A DNA stretch of 64,000 nt. Origin: Membranipora membranacea. Lineage: Eukaryota > Bryozoa > Gymnolaemata > Cheilostomatida > Membraniporidae. A model generated the notes under the pieces. It ran no database searches. It was given only the letters and a program-made list of their open reading frames with translations, and was not told where the DNA came from. The translations under genes were made by a program, and so were the position numbers. Below are positions 12,601 to 27,600 of the stretch, piece by piece (position 1 is the first letter of the stretch; each line of letters opens with the position of its first letter). The stretch spans positions 14,754,001-14,818,000 of the forward strand of contig OU612068.1 of assembly GCA_914767715.1 (NCBI GenBank), given 5' to 3'.

Positions 12601-15600
12601 CCTTACTACATTGCTTTTGACTCTACTTTGCAAATGGCTGCTGAATAAAATATGGCTGTCCGTGCACAGTCTTGAAACCACCAAATATCCTTAAATACCT
12701 TTATAATATGTGTTTAATTTGTGTAGGTGACAGTAGGCCCATACAAGGAGAGCAAAATCCGAGCTTATGGACCTGGACTCGAAGGTGGTATGGTCGGAAA
12801 ACCTGCTGACTTTGTGGTGGAGACCAACGGTGAGACCGGAGCTCTAGGATTTGCCATCGAAGGTAGGTTTTGTGATTCAAGTGATGTTTTTGTCTCCCAC
12901 AACTGTACAATTAGAAGCGTAATTGGTGTGATATGCAAGACTATTTTCAAATGCTAAGCCTATAATTTATTTTGTTGTGGTCAATACTATCCATTTTCCA
13001 GTGCCAATGCTCATATGACAAACTGGATCTGGGTAATTTTCTGTTTTTTTTAGGGGATTCGAAATTTACACATATGTTGTTTTTTAGGACCTTCACAGGC
13101 AAAGATAAACTGCAGTGACAACGGAGATGGATCTGCTGATGTGACATATATGCCCTCCGCTGCCGGAGAATACGCTGTGCATGTACTCTGTGATAATGAG
13201 GACATTCCCAACTCACCATTTATGGCTATGATCGCTCCTACTCTACCCGCTGGTGTGGGTAATGGTGATATGGTGAGTGTGCTTGTGTTATTGTACCAGC
13301 CAGCGTCATATCAGTCTTGTTTTATAGATATCTCCTTATTTTGTGTGTAACTAGCATTGATATAATAATATGTCAGCAGTAAACTCCCCTTTGACAAAAA
13401 GAGGACAATTCCTTCTAGTGTAAACTGGTCCACTCATTTGACAAGTCTGTTTGAGTGATGCAGGATATATGCAACAACATACAAGATTTATGCAAAAAAC
13501 ATTTTGTTCTCATAGATTGTGATTTCCTGTACCTTCATTTTCAAAACTCCAGCTGCCAGTTCTGATTAGTGATCTGTTATGTCCAATCTCTGTTGTTCCC
13601 AATGTGTTGTGTAATGTGTTTTATTAATTTATTTTGCGTTGTCTTGATTTGAATTGAAGTTAATTATTCTCAAGTCTATTGCGTGTGCTAGTCAACCTGC
13701 AAAATATTCATATCTGCTCAAATTTATATGCTGTATTTGAAAATATTGACCAAATTGATTTATGAGACAGTGCAGATGAGACTGGTTTTGCAGGTTGGCA
13801 TCTGAAGCTAATGACTATCAATCTTTCTATCCATCCATCCATTATAATTTGTTATTGTGTGTGTTTGTGCATCAGTGTGATTATTATACTTTGACCTTTG
13901 CTCCTATCCTCGATCCCCCCAGATTATGCCTGAGGATGCTATGTCTGCTCAGAGTGCTCCCGGTCAGCATTCTGCTCCTAATGGCTCCTCCCCATACAGC
14001 ACCGACGCCAACGGCATGCCTATTGATGAAGATATGATTAATCCTAATATGGCCAGAAAAGCTCACTCAGCTTTCCCTAACGGAGCTTTCAGCTCAGACT
14101 TTGAGCCCACTGAGGTGAGATTGAAGGGCTCTTAAACTTCAGGCAAAGAAGCTCCCAAATTATTTCGTGCTTGAAAATATTTATCTGCCTCTGATTTCAT
14201 TTTATTCTACCTACCTAATATTTTTTTTAAATTCTAGTTAGTTGGATACACTTTGCATCTGACATGTGTGCCCTTTAACTGTGTGAATTGTTGCACCGTT
14301 GTTGTGTTGAAATGTATATTTTGTTGTTAGTGGCCATTGAATGAAGCCAGCTGCTACTCTTTCTTAATCTAGAAGGGTGTGTTGTGTTTTTCTTTTCACT
14401 ATTTGCCTTCCAGTAGTTCAATCATCATTCATTTTGCCAAGTTACTTCAAGCCTTATAAAATGGCTTCTTACCAACCTATGTCATTCCATCAGGTTGTAG
14501 CTAGCGGACCCGGCCTTCAGAAGAACGGAGTTCCACAAGGACAGCCCGCCACATTCACTGTTGATACGAGGAAAGCTGGCAAAGCTCCACTGAAGATCTA
14601 CGGTGAAGATGTCAATGGTAAACCAATCGACATCAAGGTGAAAGATAACGGAGATGGCACCTATGACTGCCAGTATAAACCTAAGGAACCAATCAAACAC
14701 ACTGTTATTGTTACATTTGGAGGATGCAATGTTCCTAATAGTCCCTTCAGGGTGAGTCAACATTGGAAATATAGAATATATAGATATAAAATGCTTTCAA
14801 GCATGAGTTTTCTCGTTTTTTTTGTGCAAATCATGCTTTGCAATAAAAATTCCAATTCCTATTTCTTAATGGAATATAAGATTTGATTTGGGGTAAAGGA
14901 ATGAAAAGTCCTACTCATTCATCCTCTAGATAGCTTGTTTGCGAATACTCGACCTCTACATAGCCTGTTAGTGAGTTGTTATGTTTTTACATATCTATTT
15001 AAAATAATGAAGAGGTAAACAAATTGTCTTACACTTATCATCTTTAATGATTGTCATGCTATATTCTTTATCAAACATAGGTTTACGTTGAGGAGCCATC
15101 AGCCCCTGAGAAGGTGAAGGTATTTGGACCTGGAGTTGAGAAGGGTGTTACAGTAAGCACACCTACACACTTCTTTGTTGACTGTACAGAGGCTGGTCCT
15201 GGTGATATCGCCATCTCCCTCACCGATGATAAGGGCACCGATGTACCTGTCGATGCGGAGGACAATGGAGAGGGCCTCTTTAGGTAGATATTTCTCTTTC
15301 TTTAAAAACGCTTTTAAATTTATGTTCTGATTTGGATATTGATATTATCTTTGAACCCTGAAATACTTTAAAACAATAAAGTGTATGTTAATGTCTGTGT
15401 AATGTTGACCTGTATTGTGATGTCGTTATTATCTTTATTCTCCAGAATTGATTATGAGCCAAAGGCTGTCGGAAAATACACGGTCAACGTCATTTTTGCT
15501 GATCAAGAGATTCCAACAAGTCCATACACTGTCATAGTTGAACCTAACATAGATGTTAGTGGGGTCAAAGTGCTAGGCCTCGAAAAAGGTGAGAATCTAT

Positions 15601-18600
15601 ATTATGTACCAAATAATATTCACGAAAGTGCTTTCTTTCTGGCTTTAGTTCTCTCTATAGAAAATGATCTTTGTGCGCCTCTTAGGTCCACCCCTGAATG
15701 CTTAAGATAGTAACATTTTGTGTAGTCTTCTAATCTTCCTTTGGCTGATTCTTGGACTACAAAAATTGAGTAGTGCTATTTCTTGGCAGTTACTTTAACT
15801 TCAAGCATATAACTACTATTGGCTCTCAGTTTAGTGAAATTCATGCATGATGTTTGGAACTTGCCCCACCCCTTTTCTGGAATCCAAACCACATTGTTTT
15901 GCTAACTCCACATCATTTATTATTGTTTAGTCTGTTTGGATTCCAGACTAACTTGTCCCCTCCCCTTTTAGTTGATATGTTAACAGTGAAACTGATGTTG
16001 TGTTTCCCCAGGCTTTAGTGTCAACAAACTGACCAGATTTCAGGTCAGAGATAGCCAGAAGGTGAGGAAATTGTTTGTTAGTGTGGTTATTCGATCGCCT
16101 AGTGGAAAAGTTCTGAATCCACTTGTCAGTTCAGTATCAGACGGCTGCAATGTTTCGTTCACTCCTCGTGAAGTTGGCCAATACACGATAGAAGTTTATG
16201 CAAACAGTATGCCAATAACGGATAGTCCATTCAAGGTTAACTGCGCTGGAACTCCGAATCAGCAGCAAGATCCGAGTAACGTTCCACGGCTAGCATTTTC
16301 AAACCCCGATCAAGTAGACAATCAAGAAAAAGGCAAAGGGAAGCCTTGGGGTAGAAAGCCCGCCGGTGATGACAGCGGACAAAATCCTGACAACAAAAAG
16401 CGAAAGCCCTGGGAAAAGACTCCGAGCGACGAAGACGACAATGGTAAGCCTAAGGGGCGTGGCAAGTTTGGCCCAGTTGAAAAGGGACAGCCTGAGTGGA
16501 TGAATCCTCAACTGAAGGGTTTCAAAAAGAAGCAACCACAGCAAGAAGCACCTGAAGAAGAAATACAACCTCGGGATATAGACCCAGTCCACAAAACTCC
16601 AGATCAAGAGGAAATGCAGCAGGCAAATCTCAAACCATGGCAAAAGAAGCCTGCAGCAACTGACAACAAGGCCTCCAAGGTCAAGGTGTATGGTGATGGT
16701 ATCACTGGCGGTGATGTTAACAAGACCTGTAAATTCACTGTTGACACAACCGAAGCTGGTCCTGGAGAATTAAGTTTTGACATCAGTGGCCCGACCAAGG
16801 TCAATCTGACACCAAAGGAAATCAGCTCTGGAAAATGTGAAGTTTCATATATACCCACCATGTCCGGTGTGTACACCATCAATGTGTATTACAACAAGAC
16901 AAGTGTGCCTAAGTCCCCCTTCAAACCACTTATTAAACGGGGCACTCAGGATAAGGCTGGAAAAGATTCCCCTGTTTCAAGAGTCGCAGTTTATGGCAGT
17001 GGGCTCACAACTGGAAAAGTGAATCATCCAGCTACCTTCATAGCTGACACAAGTCGATCTGGACCTGGAAAACTTGGATTTGACATACAAGGTCCTTCCA
17101 AACCGACAATAACCACTAAGGACTTAGGCGATGGCAAGTGTCAAGTGACATATACTACTAGTAAACCTGGAGAGTACTCGATAGAGGTAATTTATGAGGA
17201 TACCATTGTGCCTGGATGCCCACATAAGCCCACCATCTCATCTACAACTGAAAAGGTCGTACGAGTGTATGGTGATGGACTCACTACAGGTGAACTAAAT
17301 AAACCTGCTCACTTCATAGTTGATACCACTGAGGTCGGCCCTGGAAGACTTGGTTTTGATATTCAAGGGCCAAGCAAACCTAAGCTTACCAGCAAAGATA
17401 TTTCACGTGGCAAATGTGAAGTCACCTACACTCCAACAGAAATTGGCTCATACACGATAGAAGTGACATACAATGGGAAGAATGCACCAAGCTCTCCCTT
17501 CAGACCAGAGATCATTGCATCAAGTGCAACTATCCCATTGAGACCTGGGGACCGATCAACAAATGAAATGACTCCTGCCGCCAAGGTCAAAGTATATGGT
17601 GATGGTATAACCCTAGCCAAGCTGAATAAACCTTCCACATTTATTGTTGACACAACTGAGGCCGGACCAGGAAAGTTAGGCTTTGATTTGAAGGGTCCAA
17701 GCAGACCTAGACTGACCTGTAAAGATATAGCTCCTGGCAAAAGTGAGGTATCATACACCCCTACCAAGGTTGGACCCTACACTGTGGAGGTGACCTTTGA
17801 CAACAACCCTGTACCCGGCTGCCCCTTCCACCCAATGGTCAAACCTGAAAATGAGTTTACACCTGCAGAGAAGGTAAAGGTGTACGGAGATGGAATCGTA
17901 TCTGGGACTGCCAACAAACCAAACAAATTCATTGTCGACACGTCTGAATCAAGCCCTGGTAAACTAGGATTTGATATCAGCGGGCCAAGTAAACCAAAAA
18001 AAACCACAGAAAATATCACACCCACTAAGTGTGAAGTATCTTACACACCAACAGCGGAGGGACCATACTCTGTTGATGTCACTCACAACGGAAAACCAGT
18101 TACTGGCAGTCCATTCAAGCCAACAATCAAACCCTCAACTGATACAAGTCCAGCTGACAAGGTCAGAGTCTATGGAAATGGAGTCACACTTGCCAAGCTC
18201 AACAAACCAACGACTTTCACAATCGACACAACTGAAGCTGGACCAGGCAAAACTGGCTTTGACGTGAGTGGCCCTAGCAGACCAAGGGTATCAAGCAAGG
18301 ATATTGCCCCTGGAAAAACTGAGGTGACATACACCCCAACTAAAGTCGGTATTTACACAGTGACTGTGACATTTGACGGAAAACCTGTACATGAATCGCC
18401 ATTCAATCCAACTGTCAAACCTGAGAATGAGTTCACACCCGCTGAGAAAGTCAAGGTGTATGGTGATGGTGTCACTAAGGGTGAAACCGACAAGCCCAAC
18501 AAGTTCATAGTAGATACAACTGAATCTGGCCCAGGAACACTTGGAATAGATGTCAAAGGACCAAGTAAACCAGAAATAACCACAGAAAACATCACACCCA

Positions 18601-21600
18601 CTAAGTGTGAAGTATCCTACACACCAAAAGCAGAGGGACCATACGCTGTTGATGTCACTCACAATGGAAAACCAGTTGCTGGCAGTCCATTCAAACCAAC
18701 AATCAAACCAAAACAAACTCCAGCTGACAAGGTCAGGGTTTATGGAGATGGTGTTACCCTTGCCAAGCTCAACAAACCAACAACCTTTACAATCGACACA
18801 ACTGAAGCTGGGCCAGGCAAAACTGGCTTTGACGTCAATGGCCCTAGCCGACCAAGAGTATCAAGCAAAGATATTGCCCCTGGAAAAACTGAGGTGACAT
18901 ACACCCCAACTAAAGTCGGTAGCTACACAGTGACTGTGACATTTGATGGAAAACCTGTACATGACTCGCCGTTCAATCCAACTGTCAAGCCTGAGAATGA
19001 GTTCACACCCGCTGAAAAAGTCAAGGTGTATGGTGATGGTGTCAATAAGGGTGAAGCAGACAAGCCCAACAAGTTCATAGTAGATACAACCGAGTCTGGC
19101 CCAGGAACACTTGGAATCGATGTCAAGGGACCAAGTAAACCAGACATAACAACAGAAAATATCACACCCACTAAGTGTGAAGTGTCTTACACTCCAAAAG
19201 CAGAGGGACCATACTCTGTTGATGTCACTCACAATGGAAAACCAGTTACTGGCAGTCCATTCAAGCCAACAATCAAGGCCTCAACTGAGCAAACTCCAGC
19301 TGACAAGGTCAGGGTTTATGGAGATGGTGTTACACTTGCCAAGCTCAACAAACCGACAACCTTTACAATCGACACAACTGAAGCAGGACCAGGCAAAACT
19401 GGCTTTGACGTGAATGGCCCTAGCCGACCAAGAGTATCTAGCAAGGACATTGCCCCTGGAAAAACTGAGGTGACCTACACCCCCACTAAAGTAGGTAGTT
19501 ACACAGTGAGTGTGACCTTTGATGGAAAACCTGTACATGACTCGCCATTCAATCCGACTGTCAAACCTGAGAATGAGTTCACACCCGCTGAGAAGGTCAA
19601 GGTGTACGGTGATGGTGTTAATAAGGGTGAAGCAGACAAGCCCAATAAGTTTGTAGTAGATACAACTGAGTCTGGCCCAGGAACACTTGGAATTGATGTC
19701 AAGGGACCAAGTAAACCAGAGATAACGACAGAAAATATCACACCCACTAAGTGTGAAGTGTCCTACACACCAAAAGCAGAAGGACCATACTCTGTTGATG
19801 TCACTCACAATGGAAAACCAGTTGCTGGCAGTCCATTCAAGCCGACAATCAAACCCTCAACTGAGAAAACTCCAGCTGACGAGGTCCGGGTTTATGGAGA
19901 TGGAGTTACACTTGCCAAGCTCAACAAACCAACAACCTTTACAATCGACACAACTGAAGCTGGACCAGGCAAAACTGGCTTTGTCGTCAATGGCCCTAGC
20001 CGACCAAGAGTATCAAGCAAGGACATTGCCCCTGGAAAAACTGAAGTGACATATACCCCAACTAAAGTCGGTAGCTACACAGTGACTGTGACATTTGATG
20101 GAAAACCTGTACATGACTCGCCATTCAATCCATCTGTCAAACCTGAGAATGAGTTCACACCCGCTGAGAAGGTCAAGGTGTACGGCGATGGTGTTAATAA
20201 GGGTGAAGCAGACAAGCCAAATAAGTTTGTAGTAGATACAACTGAGTCTGGCCCAGGAACACTTGGAATTGATGTCAAGGGACCAAGTAAACCAGAGATA
20301 ACGACAGAAAATATCACACCCACCAAGTGTGAAGTGTCCTACACACCAAAAGCAGAAGGACCATACTCTGTTGATGTCACTCACAATGGAAAGCCAGTTG
20401 CTGGCAGTCCGTTCAAACCGACAATCAAACCGAAGCAAACTCCAGCTGACAAGGTCCGGGTTTATGGAGATGGAGTTACACTTGCCAAGCTCAACAAACC
20501 AACAACCTTTACAATCGACACAACTGAAGCAGGACCAGGCAAAACTGGCTTCGATGTTAATGGCCCTAGCCGACCAAGAGTAACAAGCAAGGACATTGCC
20601 CCTGGAAAAACTGAGGTGACATACACCCCAACTAAAGTGGGTAGTTACACAGTGAGTGTGACATTTGATGGAAAACCTGTTCATGACTCGCCATTCAATC
20701 CAACTGTCAAAACTGAGAATGAGTTCACACCCGCTGAGAAGGTCAAGGTGTACGGTGATGGTGTTAATAAGGGTGAAGCAGACAAGCCCAATAAGTTTGT
20801 AGTAGATACAACTGAGTCTGGCCCAGGAACACTTGGAATTGATGTCAAGGGACCAAGTAAACCAGAGATAACGACAGAAAATATCACACCCACTAAGTGT
20901 GAAGTGTCCTACACACCAAAAGCAGAAGGACCATACTCTGTTGATGTCACTCACAATGGAAAGCCAGTTGCTGGCAGTCCGTTCAAACCGACAATCAAAC
21001 CGAAGCAAACTCCAGCTGACAAGGTCCGGGTTTATGGAGATGGAGTTACACTTGCCAAGCTCAACAAACCAACAACCTTTACAATCGACACAACTGAAGC
21101 AGGACCAGGCAAAGTTGGCTTCGATGTTAATGGCCCTAGCAGACCAAGGGTGTCAAGCAAGGATATTGCCCCTGGAAAAACTGAGGTGACATACACTCCA
21201 ACTAAAGTCGGTAGCTACGCAGTGACTGTGACATTTGATGGAAAACCTGTTCATGACTCGCCATTCAATCCAACTGTCAAGCCTGAGAATGAGTTCACAC
21301 CCGCCGAGAAAGTCAAGCTCTCTGGAGAAGGTCTGTTATGGGGGCATACACACAAACCCAACACATTCATCGTTGATACGACAGAGCCTGGACCAGGTAG
21401 TCTTGGAGTAGATATTGAAGGTCCAAGCAAGCCTAAAATGACAACAAAAAATATTTCTCCATCTGAATGTGAAGTGACGTATACTCCAACCATGGATGGA
21501 CCATATTCTATTGCTGTCACATACAATCAAACACCAGTTCCCGGTTCACCATACACAGCTACTGTGACCTCTGTTGCTCCCAATCACCAAGCAGGCAAAC

Positions 21601-24600
21601 CAGTTGAGTGTCCAGTAACTGGAGTGAAAGTGAACGGCCCAGCTCTAAACCATCCAGTTTGCAAGGAACCTACCTACTTCATTGTTGACATGAGAGAGTC
21701 AGGACCGGGAAGTCTTGGATTCGGAATCAAGGGTCCATCAAAGACTGAGCTAAGACCCAAAGATCTTGGTAATGGAACAGTTCAAGTTGAGTTCACTCCC
21801 GAGACACCCGGAGAGTACATTATTGAGGTATCATATAACAAAAAGCCCCTGTCAACAGGACCAATATATACTGAAGCTATACCAGTCGGCCAAAAACCAT
21901 TTGGCACACCAAGTGATATGATAACTCCTCAGATGGCTAGACCACAGCACCAGAAACCTGTCGAGCCAGTTCGCTGCCCAGTAACAAATGTGAAGGTTGA
22001 CGGCCCAGCTCTCAACCAACCAGTTTGTGAGGAACCTACTTACTTCATTGTTGACATGAGAGAATCGGGCCAAGGCAGTCTTAGATTCGGAATCAAGGGT
22101 CCATCAAAGACTGAGCTGAAGCCCAAAGATCTTGGTAATCAAACAGTTCAAGTTGAGTTCACTCCCAAAACACCTGGAGAGTACATTATCGAGGTAACAT
22201 ACAACGAAAAACCATTGTCCACAGGGCCAATACATACTGAAGCTGTACCAGTTGGCCAAAAACCATTTGGCGCTCCCACTGATATGATATCACCACAGAT
22301 GGCTAGACCACAGCACCAGAAACCTGTTGAGCCTGTCCGCTGCCCAGTAACAAAGGTGAAGGTTGACGGCCCAGCTCTCAACAGACCAGTTTGTGAGGAA
22401 GTTACCTACTTCATTGTTGACATGACAGAATCGGGCCCAGGCAGTCTTGGATTCGGAATCAAGGGTCCATCAAAGACAGAGCTGAAACCAAAAGATCTTG
22501 GTAATGGAACAGTTCAAGTTGAGTTCACTCCCAAAACACCTGGAGATTACATTATCGAGGTAACATACAACGATAAGCCCCTGTCCACAGGGCCAATACA
22601 TACTGAAGCTGTACCAGTTGGCCAAAAACCATTTGGCGCTCCCACTGATATGATATCACCACAGATGGCTAGACCACAGCACCAGAAACCTGTTGAACCT
22701 GTCCGCTGCCCAAAGACTAAAGTGAAGGTTGACGGCCCAGCTCTCAACAGACCAGTTTGTGAGGAAGCTACCTACTTCATTGTTGACATGACAGAATCGG
22801 GCCCAGGCAGTCTTGGATTCGGAATCAAGGGTCCATCAAAGACAGAGCTGAAACCAAAAGATCTTGGTAATGGAACAGTTCAAGTTGAGTTCACTCCCAA
22901 AACACCTGGAGAGTACATTATCGAGGTAACATACAACGATGAGCCCCTGTCCACAGGGCCAATACATACTGAAGCTGTACCAGTTGGCCAAAAACCATTT
23001 GGCGCTCCCACTGATATGATATCACCACAGATGGCTAGACCACAGCACCAGAAACCTGTTGAGCCTGTCCGCTGCCCAGTAACAAAGGTGAAGGTTGACG
23101 GCCCAGCTCTCAACAGACCAGTTTGTGAGGAAGTTACCTACTTCATTGTTGACATGACAGAATCGGGCCCAGGCAGTCTTGGATTCGGAATCAAGGGTCC
23201 ATCAAAGACAGAGCTGAAACCAAAAGATCTTGGTAATGGAACAGTTCAAGTTGAGTTCACTCCCAAAACACCTGGAGATTACATTATCGAGGTAACATAC
23301 AACGATAAGCCCCTGTCCACAGGGCCAATACATACTGAAGCTGTACCAGTTGGCCAAAAACCATTTGGCGCTCCCACTGATATGATATCACCACAGATGG
23401 CTAGACCACAGCACCAGAAACCTGTTGAACCTGTCCGCTGCCCAAAGACTAAAGTGAAGGTTGACGGCCCAGCTCTCAACAGACCAGTTTGTGAGGAAGT
23501 TACCTTCTTCATTGTTGACATGACAGAATCAGGCCCAGGCAGTCTTGGATTTGGAATCAAGGGTCCATCAAAGACAGAGCTAAAACCAAAAGATCTTGGT
23601 AATGGAACAGTTCAAGTTGAGTTCACTCCCAAAACACCTGGAGAGTACATTATCGAGGTAACATACAACGATGAGCCCCTGTCCACAGGGCCAATACGTA
23701 CTGAAGCTGTACCAGTTGGCCAGAAACCATTTGGCACACCCAGTGAAATGATAACACCACAGATGGCTAGACCACAGCACCAGAAACCTGTTGAGCCAGT
23801 TCGCTGCCCAAAAACTCAAGTGAAGGTTGACGGTCCAGCCCTCAACCGACCTGTTTGTGAGGAAGTTACCTACTTCATTGTTGACATGACAGAATCAGGC
23901 CCAGGCAGTCTTGGATTTGGAATCAAGGGTCCATCAAAGGCAGAGCTGAAACCCAAAGATCTTGGTAATGGAACAGTTCAAGTTGAGTTCACTCCCAAAA
24001 CACCTGGAGAGTACATTATCGAGGTAACATATAACGATGAGCCCCTGTCCACAGGGCCAATACATACTGAAGCTGTACCAGTTGGCCAGAAACCATATGG
24101 CACACCCAGTGATATGATAACACCACAGATGGCTAGACCACAGCACCAGAAACCTGTTGAGCCTGTCCGCTGCCCAGTAACAAAAGTGAAGGTTGACGGC
24201 CCAGCTCTTAACCAACCAGTATGTGAGGAAGTTACGTACTTCATTGTTGACATGACAGAATCAGGCCCAGGCAGTCTTGGATTCGGAATCAAGGGTCCAT
24301 CAAAGACAGAGCTGAAACCAAAAGATCTTGGTAATAATACGGTTCAAGTTGAGTTCACTCCCAAAACACCTGGAGAGTACATTATCGAGGTAACATATAA
24401 CGATAAGCCCCTGTCCACAGGGCCAATACATACTCAAGCTGTACCAGTCGGCCAGAAACCATTTGGTACACCCAGTGATATGATATCACCACAGATGGCT
24501 AGACCACAGCACCAGGAACCTGTTGAGCCTGTCCGCTGCCCAGTAACAAAAGTGAAGGTCGACGGCCCAGCTCTCAACCGACCTGTTTGTGATGAGCCTA

Positions 24601-27600
24601 CCTACTTCATTGTTGACATGAGAGAATCAGGCCCAGGCAGTCTTGGATTCGGAATCAAGGGTCCATCAAAGACAGAGCTAAAACCAAAAGATCTTGGTAA
24701 TGGAACAGTTCAAGTTGAGTTCACTCCCAAAACACCTGGAGAGTACATTATCGAGGTAACATACAACGATGAGCCCCTGTCCACAGGGCCAATACCTACT
24801 GAAGCTGTACCAGTTGGCCAGAAACCATTTGGCACACCCAGTGATATGATAACACCACATATGGCTAGACCTCAGCACCAGAAACCTGTTGAGCCGGTTC
24901 GCTGCCCAAAAACAAAAGTGAAGGTTGACGGTCCAGCTCTTAACAGACCTGTTTGTGAGGAAGTCACCTACTTCATTGTTGACATGACAGAATCAGGCCC
25001 AGGCAGTCTTGGATTCGGAATCAAGGGTCCATCAAAGACTGAGTTGAAACCCAAAGATCTTGGTAATCAAACAGTTCAAGTTGAGTTCACTCCCAAAACA
25101 CCTGGAGAGTACATTATCGAGGTAACATACAACGATGAGCCCCTGTCCACAGGGCCAATACATACTGAAGCTGTACCAGTAGGCCAGAAACCATTTGGCA
25201 CACCCAGTGATATGATAACACCACAGATGGCTAGACCACAGCACCAGAAACCTGTTGAGCCTGTCCGCTGCCCAGTAACAAAAGTGAAGGTTGACGGCCC
25301 AGCTCTCAACAGACCAGTTTGTGATGAAGTAACCTACTTCATTGTTGACATGACAGAATCAGGCCCAGGCAGTCTTGGATTCGGAATCAAGGGTCCATCA
25401 AAGGCAGAGCTGAAACCCAAAGATCTTGGTAATGGAACAGTTCAAGTAGAGTTCACTCCGAAAACACCTGGAGAGTACATTATTGAGGTAACTTACAACG
25501 ATAAGCCCCTGTCAACAGGGCCAATACCTACTGAAGCTGTACCAGTTGGCCAGAAACCATTTGGTACATCCAGTGATATGATAACACCACAGATGGCTAG
25601 ACCACAGCACCAGAGGCCTGTTGAGCCAGTTCATTGCCCAAAAACTCAAGTGAAGGTCGACGGCCCAGCACTCAACCGACCTGTTTGTGATGAGCCTACC
25701 TACTTCATTGTTGATATGAGAGAATCAGGCCCAGGCAGTCTTGGATTTGGAATCAAGGGTCCATCAAAGGCAGAGCTGAAACCCAAAGATCTTGGTAATG
25801 GAACAGTTCAAGTTGAGTTCACTCCCAAAACACCTGGAGATTACATTATCGAGGTAACATACAACGATAAGCCCCTGTCCACAGGGCCAATACATACTGA
25901 AGCTATACCATTAGGCCAAAAACCATTCGGCACACCCAGTGATATGATATCACCACAGACGGCTAGACCACAGCACCAGGAACCTGTTGAGCCAGTTCGC
26001 TGCCCAAAAACTCAAGTGAAGGTTGACGGTCCAGCCCTCAACCGACCTGTTTGTGAGGAAGTTACCTACTTCATTGTTGACATGAGAGAATCAGGCCCAG
26101 GCAGTCTTGGATTTGGAATCAAGGGTCCATCAAAGGCAGAGCTGAAACCCAAAGATCTTGGTAATGGAACAGTTCAAGTTGAGTTCACTCCCAAAACACC
26201 TGGAGAGTACATTATCGAGGTGACATACAATGATGAGCCCCTGTCAACTGGGCCAATACATACTGAAGCTGTACCAGTTGGCCAGAAACCATTTGGCACA
26301 CCCAGTGATATGATAGCACCACAGATGGCTAGACCACAGCACCAGAAACCTGTTGAGCCTGTCCGCTGCCCAGTAACAAAAGTGAAGGTTGATGGCCCAG
26401 CTCTTAACCAACCAGTATGTGAGGAAGTTACCTACTTCATTGTTGACATGACAGAATCAGGCCCAGGCAGTCTTGGATTCGGAATCAAGGGTCCATCAAA
26501 GACAGAGCTAAAACCAACAGATCTTGGTAATAATACGGTTCAAGTTGAGTTCACTCCCAAAACACCTGGAGAGTACATTATCGAGGTAACATATAACGAT
26601 AAGCCCCTGTCCACAGGGCCAATACATACAGAAGCTGTACCAGTCGGCCAGAAACCATTTGGTACACCCAGTGATATGATATCACCACTGATGGCTAGAC
26701 CACAGCACCAGGAACCTGTTGAGCCTGTCCGCTGCCCAGTAACAAAAGTGAAGGTTGACGGCCCAGCTCTCAACAGACCAGTTTGTGAGGAAGTTACCTA
26801 CTTCATTGTTGACATGACAGAATCAGGCCCAGGCAGTCTTGGATTCGGAATCAAGGGTCCATCAAAGACAGAGCTGAAACCAAAAGATCTTGGTAATGGA
26901 ACAGTTCAAGTTGAGTTCACTCCCAAAACACCTGGAGATTACATTATCGAGGTAACATACAACGATAAGCCCCTGTCCACAGGGCCAATACATACTGAAG
27001 CTATACCATTAGGCCAAAAACCATTCGGCACACCCAGTGATATGATATCACCACAGACGGCTAGACCACAGCACCAGGAACCTGTTGAGCCAGTTCGCTG
27101 CCCAAAAACTCAAGTGAAGGTTGACGGTCCAGCCCTCAACCGACCTGTTTGTGAGGAAGTTACCTACTTCATTGTTGACATGACAGAATCAGGCCCAGGC
27201 AGTCTTGGATTTGGAATCAAGGGTCCATCAAAGGCAGAGCTGAAACCCAAAGATCTTGGTAATGGAACAGTTCAAGTTGAGTTCACTCCCAAAACACCTG
27301 GAGAGTACATTATCGAGGTAACATACAACGATGAGCCCCTGTCCACAGGGCCAATACATACTGAAGCTGTACCAGTTGGCCAGAAACCATTTGGCACACC
27401 CAGTGATATGATAACACCACAGATGGCTAGACCACAGCACCAGAAACCTGTTGAGCCTGTCCGCTGCCCAGTAACAAAAGTGAAGGTTGACGGCCCAGCT
27501 CTTAACCAACCAGTATGTGAGGAAGTTACGTACTTCATTGTTGACATGACAGAATCAGGCCCAGGCAGTCTTGGATTCGGAATCAAGGGTCCATCAAAGA

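Noticed and set aside
16062-16064. GTG as a start codon of the giant frame
   Set aside because: The frame is open further upstream to a good acceptor at 16011 and continues a filamin repeat in phase, so this is an internal exon, not a translation start.
20013-21008. Long antisense open frame (331 codons) and many shorter ones across 16300-28200
   Set aside because: They sit opposite the class A and B arrays, repeat with the same period and encode no recognisable domain. They are by-products of the codon composition of the sense repeats.
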